This document shows, in pieces, positions 52,236 to 62,951 of a DNA stretch of 64,000 nucleotides. The stretch is from Cellulomonas humilata (lineage in GTDB: Bacteria > Actinomycetota > Actinomycetes > Actinomycetales > Cellulomonadaceae). Location of the stretch: the NCBI RefSeq assembly GCF_013359775.1, contig NZ_JABMCI010000053.1, forward strand, positions 39,382-103,381. The letters run 5' to 3'. Below the pieces are notes generated by a model that was given only the letters and a program-made list of their open reading frames with translations, searched no databases and had not been told where the DNA came from. Position numbers and translations under genes: made by a program. How positions within the stretch are numbered: position 1 is the first letter of the stretch; every line of letters begins with the position of its first letter.

Positions 52236-52249
52236 TGGGAGCGCGACCA
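52236..52249. promoter_or_regulatory. CebR/CelR-like operator upstream of the cellulase
   Basis: TGGGAGCGCGACCA matches the actinobacterial cellulose-regulator operator TGGGAGCGCTCCCA at 12 of 14 positions. It lies about 220 bp upstream of the GH48 start, in the 244-bp gap between it and the ABC permease gene. On the minus strand it is followed by an AT-richer TCGAATCGTTTAGG stretch that may be the promoter. LacI-type CebR/CelR repressors release this site on binding cellobiose. Confidence 0.45.
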
Positions 52250-52257
52250 CATGGTCG

Positions 52258-53043
52258 TCACGACCACCGGAAGAAGCGCGCCGCCACCGGCACCCCGACG
52301 GCCGTCCACGCTGCCAGGACCAGCAGCGACCCGGTCGGGAACGGCTGCCCGTACCAGGCCGCGGCCAGCGCCTCGCTGCCCGCCCCGAGGGGCGTCCAGC
52401 CCGCGATCGTCTGGATGGCGTCGGGCATCAGCGGCAGGGGCAGCCAGACGCCCGCGAAGAACAGCGAGACGAAGTAGACGGTCATCCCCCACGCGGTCGC
52501 GGCCGGCGCGTTCGGGGCCAGCGCGGCGATCACGGATCCCACCGCGAAGGTCGCGAGGACGGTGAGCAGGAACGCGAGCAGCAGGACGAGTGGCTCGGCC
52601 GGCGCGGCCACGTCGACCACGGTCACGCCGAGCACGTACATGAGCACCGCCGCCACCAGCAGGGCGGCCAGGTTCACCAGCACCTGCGCGACCAGGATGC
52701 GCGACGGCGGCACGGGCGTGGTCGACAGCCGCTTGAGCACCCCACGGCCGCGGTACCCCGCAACGGTCTGGGGGTAGGAGGAGAGGCCGACCGTGGCCAC
52801 GGCGAGCGCCAGGACGGTCGGCGCGTAGCCGGTGATGCCGTTGATCTGCGACAGGATCGGGTCCTGGTCGTCGAACGGCACGTCCGCCCACGGCATCACC
52901 AGGCCGAGCACGGTGAGCAGGACGGCGGGGAAGAGGACCGCGAAGAACGCTCCGGACGGTTCCCGCAGGAAGAGCCGGGCCTCGACGGTGGTCAGGCGGG
53001 CCTGGGCGCCCGTGAGGGACGCGGTGACGCTCGTGCTGGACAT
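52258..53043 (-). CDS. ABC-2 type transporter permease
   Basis: A 261-aa ABC-2 family permease with six hydrophobic helices. It begins with a short cytoplasmic tail, then a first helix after FLREPSGAFFAVLFPAVLLTVLGLVMP, the coupling segment GYRGRGVLKRLSTTPVPPSRILVAQ (typical of drug and lipid exporters) and the late motif FFAGVWLPLPLMPDAIQTIAGWTPLG. It pairs with the ATP-binding protein encoded 2 bp upstream to form an exporter; relatives confer resistance to anthracyclines or antimicrobial peptides. The substrate is unknown. Confidence 0.9.
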   Translation of the reverse strand: MSSTSVTASLTGAQARLTTVEARLFLREPSGAFFAVLFPAVLLTVLGLVMPWADVPFDDQDPILSQINGITGYAPTVLALAVATVGLSSYPQTVAGYRGRGVLKRLSTTPVPPSRILVAQVLVNLAALLVAAVLMYVLGVTVVDVAAPAEPLVLLLAFLLTVLATFAVGSVIAALAPNAPAATAWGMTVYFVSLFFAGVWLPLPLMPDAIQTIAGWTPLGAGSEALAAAWYGQPFPTGSLLVLAAWTAVGVPVAARFFRWS

Positions 53044-53045
53044 GG

Positions 53046-53945
53046 TCAGACCTCCACGGATGTCGTGAGTGCGACGAACGCGTCCTCGAGCGAGCTCTGC
53101 TCGAGGCGCAGGTTCTCGGGGCGGATGCCGTGCTGGGCCAGCGCGACGAGGACGTCCTGGACGACGTTGTCGCGGCCGCGGGCCTCGATGGTGCCGTCGT
53201 CGGAGTGCGTGACGCGGGCGAGGTGCTCCAGCAGCCCGACCGGGACGGGGGCGGACGGGCGGAACCGCAGCACCTGCTCGGCGGTCGCCCGGGCGACCAG
53301 CTCCGCCGGGGTGCCGGTCGCGACGACCCGGCCCGCGTCGATGAGCGCGATCCGGTCGCAGAGCCGCTCGGCCTCCTCCATGAAGTGCGTGACCAGCACG
53401 ATCGTCACGCCGCGGTCGCGGATGCGCTCCACGACCTCCCACGTGTCGCGGCGCGCGTGCGGGTCGAGCCCGGTGGTGAGCTCGTCGAGGATGGCGACCT
53501 GCGGGTTGCCGACGAGGGCCAGCGCCACCGACAGCCGCTGCTTCTGGCCGCCCGACAGCTGCTCGAACCGCGCACCCGCCCGGTCGGTCAGGCCCAGCTC
53601 GTCGAGGAGCTGCGTCGGGTCGGCCGGGTCCGGGTAGAACGACGCGTACAGGTCGAGGGCCTCGCGGACCACCAGCTTCGGCTGCAGCTGGCTCTCCTGG
53701 AGCTGGAGGCCGACGACCTCCCGGAGCCGGCTGCGGTCGCGGACCGGGTCCAGGCCGAGCACCCGGACCGTGCCGGAGTCGGCCTCGCGCAGCCCGCCGA
53801 CGATCTCGACGGTGGTGGTCTTGCCGGCCCCGTTGCGGCCCAGCACGCCGAAGATCTCGCCGCGGTGCACCTCGAGGCTGACGTCGTCGACGGCGACCGT
53901 GCCGCCGTAGCGCTTGTGCAGGTTCTCGACCTGGATGACGGGCAT
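53046..53945 (-). CDS. ABC transporter ATP-binding protein (drug/DRA-type)
   Basis: A 299-aa ATPase subunit. It shows Walker A GRNGAGKTT (about residue 36), Q-loop QLQESQLQP, signature LSGGQKQRLSVALAL (about 130), Walker B VAILDELTTGLDP and switch THFMEEAE. The C-terminal about 80 residues form the extra domain seen in DrrA/CcmA-like exporters. An AGGAG site lies 7 nt before the ATG. It is followed after 2 bp by its permease. Note that Walker B ends D-E-L-T rather than the usual D-E-P. Confidence 0.93.
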   Translation of the reverse strand: MPVIQVENLHKRYGGTVAVDDVSLEVHRGEIFGVLGRNGAGKTTTVEIVGGLREADSGTVRVLGLDPVRDRSRLREVVGLQLQESQLQPKLVVREALDLYASFYPDPADPTQLLDELGLTDRAGARFEQLSGGQKQRLSVALALVGNPQVAILDELTTGLDPHARRDTWEVVERIRDRGVTIVLVTHFMEEAERLCDRIALIDAGRVVATGTPAELVARATAEQVLRFRPSAPVPVGLLEHLARVTHSDDGTIEARGRDNVVQDVLVALAQHGIRPENLRLEQSSLEDAFVALTTSVEV

Positions 53946-54014
53946 GGCGGGCTCCTTCGGGTGTGGGGTGCCGCGGGAGCGGCCGACGGCCGGTCCCGTG
54001 AGTGACGGGTCGAG

Positions 54015-54755
54015 TCAGGAGGTGCGGTTGGGCACCGACGCACCGCGCGTCAGGCGGTCGAACGCGACCGCCATGAGGCCGGCGATCAGCAGGGTCACCG
54101 CGGAGCCGACCAGGAGCGGCTGGTCGCCGCCGAACCACACGGAGGTGGAGAAGGGACCGGCGTCCTGCGCGAGCAGGGCCGAGACCAGGAGGATCGGGCC
54201 GGCGGTCAGCGGCAGCGCGAGGGTCCCCCACCAGCCACCGAGCCGCTGGTAGGACATGCCGACCAGCAGCCCGGACACGTAGGCCACCAGAAACAGCAGC
54301 GTCGAGCTGACGAAGAGCGTCGCGACGTCGGCACTGTCGGGCGAGAGCCCCTCGACGATCCGCCACTGCCACCCGAACGCGTCGAACACCGCGCGCTCGA
54401 CGACCAGCAGCAGGGCGAACACGACCCCGTAGACGAGGGCCAGGCCGCCGGCGGCGAGCAGCGACCCGAGCGCGAGGCTGCGCCGGGTCAGCCCGGCCGC
54501 GATGTGCACCGGCAGGTAGGCCGCGGTGATCGCGATGAGCACCGAGAACGGGAACCAGATCGCGCCCTGCCGCGCGAACGCCATGACGCTGTTGTTGACC
54601 TCACCCACCTGGTTGATCACCACGAGCGCGCCGGTCACGACGACGATCGCCATGCCCCACGCCCACGCGGCCAGGTACAGGTTCATCCAGAGCAGCCAGG
54701 TCGCGGTGCCGCGCACGGAGCTGCGGCTCGGGAGACGTGCCGTGTCGATGCTCAT
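54015..54755 (-). CDS. Membrane subunit of the YtrA-linked ABC system
   Basis: A 246-aa protein with about six hydrophobic helices (beginning WLLWMNLYLAAWAWGMAIVVVTGALVVI) and an external loop ERAVFDAFGWQWRIVEGLSPDSADV. There is no recognised permease motif, but it is encoded directly after a GntR repressor and an ABC ATPase, with which it overlaps (ATGA), so it is almost certainly the membrane partner. The arrangement repressor-ATPase-membrane protein recalls ytrAB-type loci that respond to cell-wall antibiotics. Confidence 0.8.
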   Translation of the reverse strand: MSIDTARLPSRSSVRGTATWLLWMNLYLAAWAWGMAIVVVTGALVVINQVGEVNNSVMAFARQGAIWFPFSVLIAITAAYLPVHIAAGLTRRSLALGSLLAAGGLALVYGVVFALLLVVERAVFDAFGWQWRIVEGLSPDSADVATLFVSSTLLFLVAYVSGLLVGMSYQRLGGWWGTLALPLTAGPILLVSALLAQDAGPFSTSVWFGGDQPLLVGSAVTLLIAGLMAVAFDRLTRGASVPNRTS

Positions 54756-55648
54756 CGGGACTCCTCCGTGGTGGCGCCGGCGGGGCGGTCGGTCAGGTGG
54801 ACGAACAGGTCCTGCAGTGCGACGGGGCCGAGCTCGAGCCCGGTCTGCCGGGCCCGGCTGGCGTCGTCGGCACGTGTGCCGACGAGCGTCGCCTGCGCGG
54901 TGCGCCCCAGCCGCTGGCGGGCGACGACGTCGCGGCCGGCGACGAAGGCCTCGACCGCTTCGGCCGGACCGGTGACGGTGATCCCGCCGGAGCGGAGCGT
55001 CTCCGCGTCCGACATCGTCAGCACGGTCCCGCGGTCCAGCACCACGACGTCCTCCAGCAGCCGCTCGATCTCGCCGATCAGGTGGCTGGACAGCACGATC
55101 GTGCGCGGGTGCTCCACCCAGTCGGCCAGCAGGGCGTCGTAGAACGCGTACCGCGACGGGGCGTCCATGCCGAGGTGGACCTCGTCGAGCAGGGTCAGCG
55201 GGGTGCGGCTGGCCAGCCCGACCACCACCCCGAACGCCGACCGCTTTCCGCGCGAGAGGCGGTCGGGCCGACTGAGGGGGTCCAGCTCGAAGCGGTCCAT
55301 CAGCGTGTCCGCCAGCTCCCGGGAGAACAGCGGGCGACGGTCCCCGAGGAACTCGAGCGTCTCCTTGAGCTTCTGGTCGTTGGCGACGTCGCCGCTCTCC
55401 CGCACCAGGCACGTCCCGGCCAGCACCCGCTCGTTCTCCCAGGGGTCCTCCCCGTCGACGAGGACCGTGCCCGATGTCCGTCGGCGGAACGCCGCGAGGA
55501 TCGACAGCGCGGTCGTCTTGCCCGAGCCGTTGCGGCCGAGCAGCCCCGTGATGACGCCGGGTCGGAGGGTGAACGACACCGCGTCGAGCGCGGTCGTCGT
55601 GCCGTAGCGGGCGGTGAGGTCCCGGACCTCGACGCCGAACCCGGTCAT
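54752..55648 (-). CDS. ABC ATP-binding protein, YtrB-like, with altered signature motif
   Basis: A 298-aa ATPase. Walker A is GRNGSGKTT (about residue 37) and Walker B is LTLLDEVHLGMD (about 161). The ABC signature reads LSRGKRSAFGVVVGLA instead of LSGGQ, and the Q-loop region is unusual (LVRESGDVANDQKL). These features are typical of small YtrB/EcsA-like exporters rather than importers. A C-terminal extension of about 85 residues is present. The ATG overlaps the GntR gene stop (ATGA) and its own stop overlaps the membrane subunit start. Confidence 0.9.
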   Translation of the reverse strand: MTGFGVEVRDLTARYGTTTALDAVSFTLRPGVITGLLGRNGSGKTTALSILAAFRRRTSGTVLVDGEDPWENERVLAGTCLVRESGDVANDQKLKETLEFLGDRRPLFSRELADTLMDRFELDPLSRPDRLSRGKRSAFGVVVGLASRTPLTLLDEVHLGMDAPSRYAFYDALLADWVEHPRTIVLSSHLIGEIERLLEDVVVLDRGTVLTMSDAETLRSGGITVTGPAEAVEAFVAGRDVVARQRLGRTAQATLVGTRADDASRARQTGLELGPVALQDLFVHLTDRPAGATTEESR

Positions 55649-56004
55649 CGCTGCTCCCCCGTCGTCAGCCGCGCGACGATCTCGTCCGTGGTGATGCCCA
55701 GCACCCGCGCCTGCTCGAGCATCGGCTCGACGACGTCCGTGAAGAACGTCGCCCGGCGCTGCTCCAGCAGACGCTCCCGGGCACCCTCCGCGACGAACAT
55801 GCCGATGCCGCGGCGCTTGTAGAGGACGCCCTCGTCGACCAGCTCCGTGAACGCCTTGGCGGCCGTCGCGGGGTTGATCCGGAACGTCGTCGCGTACTGC
55901 GTGGTGGACATGACCTGCTCCTCCGCTGCGAGGGCTCCCGACAGGACGTCGGCGCGGATCTGGTCCGCGATCTGCACGTACAGGGGGTCTCGACCGTCGA
56001 ACAC
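55645..56004 (-). CDS. GntR-family repressor, YtrA subfamily
   Basis: A 119-aa short GntR regulator. The winged helix starts DPLYVQIADQIRADVLSGAL and continues with MSTTQYATTFRINPATAAKAFTELVDEGVLYKRRGIGMFV. A roughly 40-residue C-terminal helical dimerisation tail replaces a ligand domain, as in YtrA repressors of ABC operons. The GTG start has an AGGAGGTG site 4 nt upstream. It heads a three-gene overlapping operon with an ABC ATPase and membrane protein and probably represses it through the repeat at 56029-56052. Confidence 0.9.
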   Translation of the reverse strand: MFDGRDPLYVQIADQIRADVLSGALAAEEQVMSTTQYATTFRINPATAAKAFTELVDEGVLYKRRGIGMFVAEGARERLLEQRRATFFTDVVEPMLEQARVLGITTDEIVARLTTGEQR

Positions 56005-56028
56005 GGTGCACCTCCTGTCCTGTTCAGT

Positions 56029-56052
56029 GGTTCGTTACATGACCAACTAACC
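56029..56052 (-). promoter_or_regulatory. Operator candidate for the YtrA-like repressor
   Basis: GGTTCGTT (56029-56036) and AACTAACC (56045-56052) form an inverted repeat with one mismatch across an 8-bp spacer, 25 bp upstream of the repressor start. The size and symmetry resemble YtrA-type operators, and the site would overlap the promoter. Confidence 0.5.
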
Positions 56053-56088
56053 ACAGAACCGATCGCGCCGCAAGACCCGAACACACAG

Positions 56089-56136
56089 CAACGTCCGCAC
56101 TCGTGAGGGCTCCAGCCCCGACGAGTGCGGACGTTG
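56089..56136 (-). terminator. Long hairpin terminator after asd
   Basis: A 16-bp perfect stem (56089-56104 with 56121-56136, arm CAACGTCCGCACTCGT) closes a 16-nt loop that itself folds as GGGCT/AGCCC. It lies 12 bp past the asd stop on the minus strand. Confidence 0.85.
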
Positions 56137-56147
56137 CGGGTGGTGCG

Positions 56148-58476
<2,329 letters not shown>

Positions 58477-58648
58477 GGGGGAGCTCTTTCGCGGGCTCGG
58501 ACAGGACCGGGCGAGTGTACGGCCGTGCCCACCTGGTGGGCAGCGAGTTTCAGATGGCGGATCACGGTGGCTCGCCCTCCACAGCACCTGCACAGACGCG
58601 GAGGCCGAACCCTGCCCGGCCCGACCGGTCGAGGCCTAGGTTGGCGCC

Positions 58649-59632
58649 ATGTCGAGCACCGTCGATGACGACACCGCGGCCGCGCCACCACCCCCCTCTC
58701 CCGCGCCGGGCGACGGCATCTCGGTGCGCGGTCTGCACCGCGCGTTCGGGCAGGTCAAGGCCCTCGACGGCGTCGACCTGACCGCGCGCACCGGGGCGGT
58801 CACCGCGCTCGTCGGCCCCAACGGCTCCGGCAAGACCACGCTGCTCCTGGTGCTCGCCGGGCTGCTGGTCCCGGACGCCGGTTCGGTGAGGGTCGCGGGG
58901 CACGACCCGATCGCCCAGGGACCGGCCGCCCGTGCGAGGACCGGCTGGATGCCCGACACGTTCGGCACCTGGGACTCCCTGACCGCGCGCGAGGTGCTGC
59001 TGACCTTCGCCGCCGCGTACCGGCTGTCGGAGGCTGTCGCACGGGCACGGGTCACCGACCTGCTGGCCACCGTCCACCTCACCGAGCTTGCCGACCGGCC
59101 CGCGAGCGTCCTGTCGCGCGGCCAGAAGCAGCGGCTCGGCCTGGCGCGCGCCCTCGTGCACGACCCGGCGGTGCTGCTCCTCGACGAGCCGGCCAGCGGC
59201 CTCGACCCGCGCTCCCGCGTCGACCTGCGGATCCTGCTGCGCCGCCTCGCCGACGAGGGCCGCACCGTGCTCGTCTCGAGCCACGTGCTCTCCGAGCTCG
59301 ACGAGATGGCCGACGACGCGGTCTTCCTCTCCCGCGGCCGCACCGTGGTGCCCGACGCCGGCCCCGGCGGCGGCCGCTCCTGGCACGTCCGCGCACTGTC
59401 CGTCGAGGCGCTCACCGCCTGGCTGACCAGCACCGGCGTGGCGTGGCGGCCCGACGAGGCACCCGACACCCCTACCGGCTCCGGCGGCGTGCTGCTCGAG
59501 CTCGACGGTGACGAGGGCGCCGCGCGGCTCATCCGCGACGCCGTGACCGCCGGGGTCGCGCTCGTGTCGGTGGTGCCGGCCGCCGGCGCGCTCGAACAAG
59601 CCTACCTGACCCTCGAGGAGGACCGGCGATGA
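58649..59632 (+). CDS. ABC transporter ATP-binding protein
   Basis: A 327-aa ATPase with a proline-rich N-terminal tail of about 20 residues. Walker A is GPNGSGKTT (about 58), the signature is LSRGQKQRLGLARAL (LSGGQ variant, about 156), Walker B is VLLLDEPASGLDP and the switch is SSHVLSELDEM. The C-terminal about 90 residues form the ABC-2 exporter extension. With the permease whose ATG overlaps its stop (ATGA) it forms a two-gene exporter, probably of the antibiotic or gliding-type ABC-2 class. It diverges from lysC across 172 bp in which no clear motif was seen. Confidence 0.92.
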   Translation: MSSTVDDDTAAAPPPPSPAPGDGISVRGLHRAFGQVKALDGVDLTARTGAVTALVGPNGSGKTTLLLVLAGLLVPDAGSVRVAGHDPIAQGPAARARTGWMPDTFGTWDSLTAREVLLTFAAAYRLSEAVARARVTDLLATVHLTELADRPASVLSRGQKQRLGLARALVHDPAVLLLDEPASGLDPRSRVDLRILLRRLADEGRTVLVSSHVLSELDEMADDAVFLSRGRTVVPDAGPGGGRSWHVRALSVEALTAWLTSTGVAWRPDEAPDTPTGSGGVLLELDGDEGAARLIRDAVTAGVALVSVVPAAGALEQAYLTLEEDRR

Positions 59633-60762
59633 CGATGTCCGAGGTCGAGCTCGAGCACGAGCCGTCGACGACGCCGCCGAAGGCCCCGCGCTCCGCCACG
59701 TGGGGTCTGACGTGGCACGGAGTCCGGACCGTCGCGGTGCTCGAGCTGCGCCAGCGCGTGCGCTCGACCCGGTGGATCGTCGCGCTGATCGTCTGGTTCG
59801 TGGTCGTCGGTGGGATCACGCTGCTGACCTCCGGGGCCATCTCCGCCCTCTCGTCCGGCGAGGCGTTCGGCGCACGTCCGTCGAACGGACCGCTCCTGTT
59901 CGGCGCCGTGACGTTCCTCGTGCTCGGCCTCGGGCTGCTGGTCACGCCGACGCTCGCGTCGACCGGGATCAACGGAGACCGCAACGCGGGCACGCTCGCG
60001 ACACTGCAGGTCACGCTGCTGACCCCCGCCGAGATCGCCGCCGGCAAGCTGCTCGCCGCCTGGGCCGCCGCCTGCGCGTTCCTGGTGGCGAGCCTGCCGT
60101 TCCTCGGGATTGCGCTGGCGCTCGGCGGAACCCCCGGCACGGCCCTGCTCCGCGTCATCATCCTGATCGCGGTCCTGCTGGCCGCGGTGTGCGGGATCGG
60201 CCTGGGGTTCTCCGCGCTCACGGCACGCACGGCCGGCTCGACCGTCCTCACGTTCCTCACGGTCGCCGCACTGACCCTGCTGACCCCGATCCTGTTCGGG
60301 CTCACGTACCCGTCGATCTCGCGCACGCAGACCGTCGAGGTGTCGACCGTCCCGCAGGACTGGACCGGCGAGGTGGACGTCGAGTGCGAGGTGAGCGTCC
60401 AGCAGCGGACCGTCGCCCACACGGAGCGCACGTGGTGGCTGCTGGGCCTCAACCCGTTCGTCGTGCTGGCGGACGGCGCCGGCACGACCGAGTACACGAG
60501 GTTCTCGGGGAACGACAACGACCCGCTCGGTGCCATCCGGGACGGCGTCCGTGAGCTGCGGGCGGGCCCCGCGATCCCGCTCGACGAGTGCTGGACCGAC
60601 CAGACCTCGGTCGACGACAGGATCGAGGCCGCGTCGCGCACCCCTGTGTGGCCGTGGGGGCTGGCCGTGACCGTGCTGCTGGGCGCCGGCGGGTTCGTGG
60701 TCGCGGTGCGCCGGCTCCACGTGCCCACCCGCACGCTCGCCCGGGGGACGCGCGTCGCCTGA
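59629..60762 (+). CDS. ABC-2 type permease
   Basis: A 377-aa membrane subunit. The cytoplasmic start VAVLELRQRVRSTRWIVALIVWFVVVGG leads into the first helix. The family segment STGINGDRNAGTLATLQVTLLTPAEIAAGKLLAAW (about 108-142) precedes helices 3-6. A large extracytoplasmic loop (about 230-340, with two cysteines in DVECEVSV and DECWTD) precedes the last helix. It is the partner of the upstream ATPase (4-bp overlap). The large outer loop suggests an interaction outside the membrane, but no substrate can be named. Confidence 0.88.
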   Translation: MTMSEVELEHEPSTTPPKAPRSATWGLTWHGVRTVAVLELRQRVRSTRWIVALIVWFVVVGGITLLTSGAISALSSGEAFGARPSNGPLLFGAVTFLVLGLGLLVTPTLASTGINGDRNAGTLATLQVTLLTPAEIAAGKLLAAWAAACAFLVASLPFLGIALALGGTPGTALLRVIILIAVLLAAVCGIGLGFSALTARTAGSTVLTFLTVAALTLLTPILFGLTYPSISRTQTVEVSTVPQDWTGEVDVECEVSVQQRTVAHTERTWWLLGLNPFVVLADGAGTTEYTRFSGNDNDPLGAIRDGVRELRAGPAIPLDECWTDQTSVDDRIEAASRTPVWPWGLAVTVLLGAGGFVVAVRRLHVPTRTLARGTRVA

Positions 60763-60789
60763 CGCTCGATGTGGCCGCCCCGGACAGGC

Positions 60790-61275
60790 TTACAGGTCGC
60801 GGGCGAAGCGCGTGATGACGGGATCGAAGCCCAGACCGCGGAAGAAAGCGTGCGCCTCCGCATTGAAGAGCCAGCTGTCCAGCCGCAGGCCGCTCAGCCC
60901 GTGAGCTCGGGCGTAGGTCTCCGCAGCCGCGACCATCGCTGAGCCCACGCCGCGCCGACGGACGGCAGGGTCGACGGCAAGGTGGTGGATGTAGAGGGTG
61001 TGCTGCTCGGTGGTGAAGGGGTTGACGCCCCGGTGCGCTTCGACCGCGTAGAGGTACCCGACTGGCTGTCCGCCCACCTCGGCGATCCAGACGATGTTGC
61101 CCTCGTCAGCCAGCTGTGCAGAGAAGAAGGTCTCCGCCGCAGCGCGGTCGACGGTCACGAACTGGGCGGGTAAGGCGTCGACGTGCAGACGCTGCACGTG
61201 CTCGTTGAGGGCAGCGATGATGCCCGCGTCGTCGGTGGTGGCACGGCGCAGGTGGGCCCTGTCCTCAGCAGTCAT
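60790..61275 (-). CDS. GNAT family N-acetyltransferase
   Basis: A 161-aa acetyl-CoA-dependent acetyltransferase. The N-terminus HLRRATTDDAGIIAALNEHVQ is typical. Motif A is LYIHHLAVDPAVRRRGVGSAMVAAAE (acetyl-CoA pyrophosphate loop RRRGVG, about 104), and the C-terminal part reads LDSWLFNAEAHAFFRGLGFDPV. The acceptor is unknown. The ATG at 61275 is preferred over an upstream in-frame start, but neither has a strong ribosome-binding site. It stands alone between the ABC permease and the DUF5063-recR unit, and wobble-position GC looks slightly lower than in its neighbours, which may hint at later acquisition. Confidence 0.88.
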   Translation of the reverse strand: MTAEDRAHLRRATTDDAGIIAALNEHVQRLHVDALPAQFVTVDRAAAETFFSAQLADEGNIVWIAEVGGQPVGYLYAVEAHRGVNPFTTEQHTLYIHHLAVDPAVRRRGVGSAMVAAAETYARAHGLSGLRLDSWLFNAEAHAFFRGLGFDPVITRFARDL

Positions 61276-61333
61276 CACGAGGTTTACCTTGCTCGACGGG
61301 CCGCCCGTGGACAACGCCTTTGCACCCGGTAGG

Positions 61334-61900
61334 TCAGGGCTGCAGGGCGTCGTACTCCGCCTCGGCCGCGACGTCGTCCTCCACGTCCAGCCGCAGGTGC
61401 GCCAGCATCGTCTGCAGGGTGCGCAGCACGCTCGACGCGCGCTCGCCCCAGTCGGACAGGTACGAGAACTGCCACCACCAGAGGGCCTCGAGCACGCCGC
61501 CGGTCTCGTAGTGCCGCAGGCCCTGGGCCAGCGCGCCGGCGATCGCGACGAGGTCGCCGGACACGGTCGCGGGCTGGACCTCCACGCCCAGCAGGGGGTC
61601 GACCACCTCGGCGTACTCGTCGATGCCCTCGAACACGTTGGCCAGGTTGGCCCGCAGCGGTTCGACGTCCGGGTCGGGACCCAGATCGGGCTCGAAGCGC
61701 TCCGAGGGGACCACGTCGGTCGTCGCCCCCAGCCGGGCGCCGGCGGCGAGCACGTCGCTCACGGCCAGCAGCAGCAACGGCAGCGACGCGTCCGGGTTGG
61801 ACCCCGACGCGACCTCCGTGACGGTGGTCAGATAGCTGCGGGCCTCGGACGCGACCGCCTGGGCGATCTCGCGAAGATCCGCGTCTGCTGTGGTGCTCAT
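61334..61900 (-). CDS. DUF5063 family protein
   Basis: A 188-aa soluble, mostly helical protein of an actinobacterial family of unknown function. Recognisable blocks are FEGIDEYAEVVDPL (about 96), ALAQGLRHYETG and ALWWWQFSYLSDWGERASSVLRTLQTML (about 137-165). It is regularly encoded just after recR, as here (13-bp gap), which hints at a role linked to recombination or replication housekeeping. No catalytic residues are evident. Confidence 0.87.
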   Translation of the reverse strand: MSTTADADLREIAQAVASEARSYLTTVTEVASGSNPDASLPLLLLAVSDVLAAGARLGATTDVVPSERFEPDLGPDPDVEPLRANLANVFEGIDEYAEVVDPLLGVEVQPATVSGDLVAIAGALAQGLRHYETGGVLEALWWWQFSYLSDWGERASSVLRTLQTMLAHLRLDVEDDVAAEAEYDALQP

Positions 61901-61913
61901 GGTGCCCGCTCCC

Positions 61914-62513
61914 CTATGCGCTGATCCGTCGACGACCCTCGAACGCGCGGCCGAGCGTGACCTCGTCGGCGTACTCCAGGTCCCCGCCCACCGGCAGGCC
62001 GGACGCCAGCCGGCTGACCGTCAGGCCCATCGGGACCAGCAGCCGCGCCAGGTACGTGGCCGTGGCCTCGCCCTCGACGTTCGGGTCGGTGGCCAGGATG
62101 ACCTCGGTGACCGTGCCGTCCGCCAGCCGCGTCATCAGGCCGGCGATCCGCAGGTCGTCCGGGCCGACTCCGGCGATCGGGTTGATGGCCCCGCCGAGCA
62201 CGTGGTACTTGCCGCGGAACTCCCGCGTGCGCTCGATGGCGACGACGTCCTTGGGCTCCTCGACGACGCAGATGGTCAGCGGGGAGCGGCGCGGGTCGCG
62301 GCAGATGCGGCACTGCGGCTCCTGCGCGACGTTGCCGCAGATCTCGCAGAACCGGACCCGCAGCTTCACCTCGGTGAGCGCGTCGGACAGCCGGCGGACG
62401 TCCGCCGGGTCCGCGGAGAGGATGTGGAACGCGATGCGCTGGGCGCTCTTGGGACCGACCCCGGGCAGTCGCCCGAGCTCGTCGATCAGGTCCTGGACCG
62501 CGCCTTCGTACAC
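61914..62513 (-). CDS. recR: Recombination protein RecR
   Basis: A 199-aa RecR, part of the RecFOR pathway that loads RecA onto gapped DNA. It has the N-terminal helix-hairpin-helix ([20 protein letters not shown]), a C4 zinc finger ([18 protein letters not shown], about 57-74), and a TOPRIM domain with [14 protein letters not shown] and [15 protein letters not shown], plus the Walker B-like [12 protein letters not shown]. The length is standard. The GTG at 62513 is the only start that fits the family N-terminus. It lies downstream of dnaX and a VOC gene on the same strand; the ybaB gene that often sits between dnaX and recR is absent. Confidence 0.96.
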   Translation of the reverse strand: MYEGAVQDLIDELGRLPGVGPKSAQRIAFHILSADPADVRRLSDALTEVKLRVRFCEICGNVAQEPQCRICRDPRRSPLTICVVEEPKDVVAIERTREFRGKYHVLGGAINPIAGVGPDDLRIAGLMTRLADGTVTEVILATDPNVEGEATATYLARLLVPMGLTVSRLASGLPVGGDLEYADEVTLGRAFEGRRRISA

Positions 62514-62523
62514 GCCTGCCAGC

Positions 62524-62951
62524 CTACGGGGTCGGTGGGGTCCCGCCGTCGGACGCCACCAGCTCCACCTCGAAGCCCTGGGCGTCCTCGAGGTAGGCCG
62601 CGTAGTGCTCCCGGCCGCCCGCGTACGGGTGCCGGTCCGCGAACAGCAGCGACCAGCCGTGCGCGGGGGCGTCCCTGACCAGCGCGTCCACGTCCGCGCG
62701 CGAGCCGCCCCAGAGGGCAGGTGGTTCAGGCCGGGTCGCAGCCGGTCGTGCGGAGCCGACGCCACGTCCGGGCCCGACTCGAGCACCACGTACGGCCCCG
62801 AGCCGTGCCCCCAGCTGACACCGTCGGGCCACCGGTCGCGCACCGCGTAGCCCAGCCGCGTCAGCAGCCAGCCCCAGCTCCGCTCCGCCGCAGCCAGGTC
62901 ACCGACCCAGACCTCGAGGTGGTGCAGGCTGCCCGACGGCCGCTCGGTCAC
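62524..62951 (-). pseudogene. VOC family protein interrupted by a one-base frameshift
   Basis: A vicinal-oxygen-chelate (glyoxalase/bleomycin-resistance fold) protein of about 142 residues. The first half reads [20 protein letters not shown] and continues to RPGLNHL. The second half resumes in another frame at [13 protein letters not shown] and continues through [20 protein letters not shown] to ELVAS. The break lies at about 62718-62719, where one base (a C on the plus strand) appears to be missing. Both halves remain well conserved, so this is either a very recent mutation or a sequencing error. Its GTG overlaps the dnaX stop (GTGA). Confidence 0.8.
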
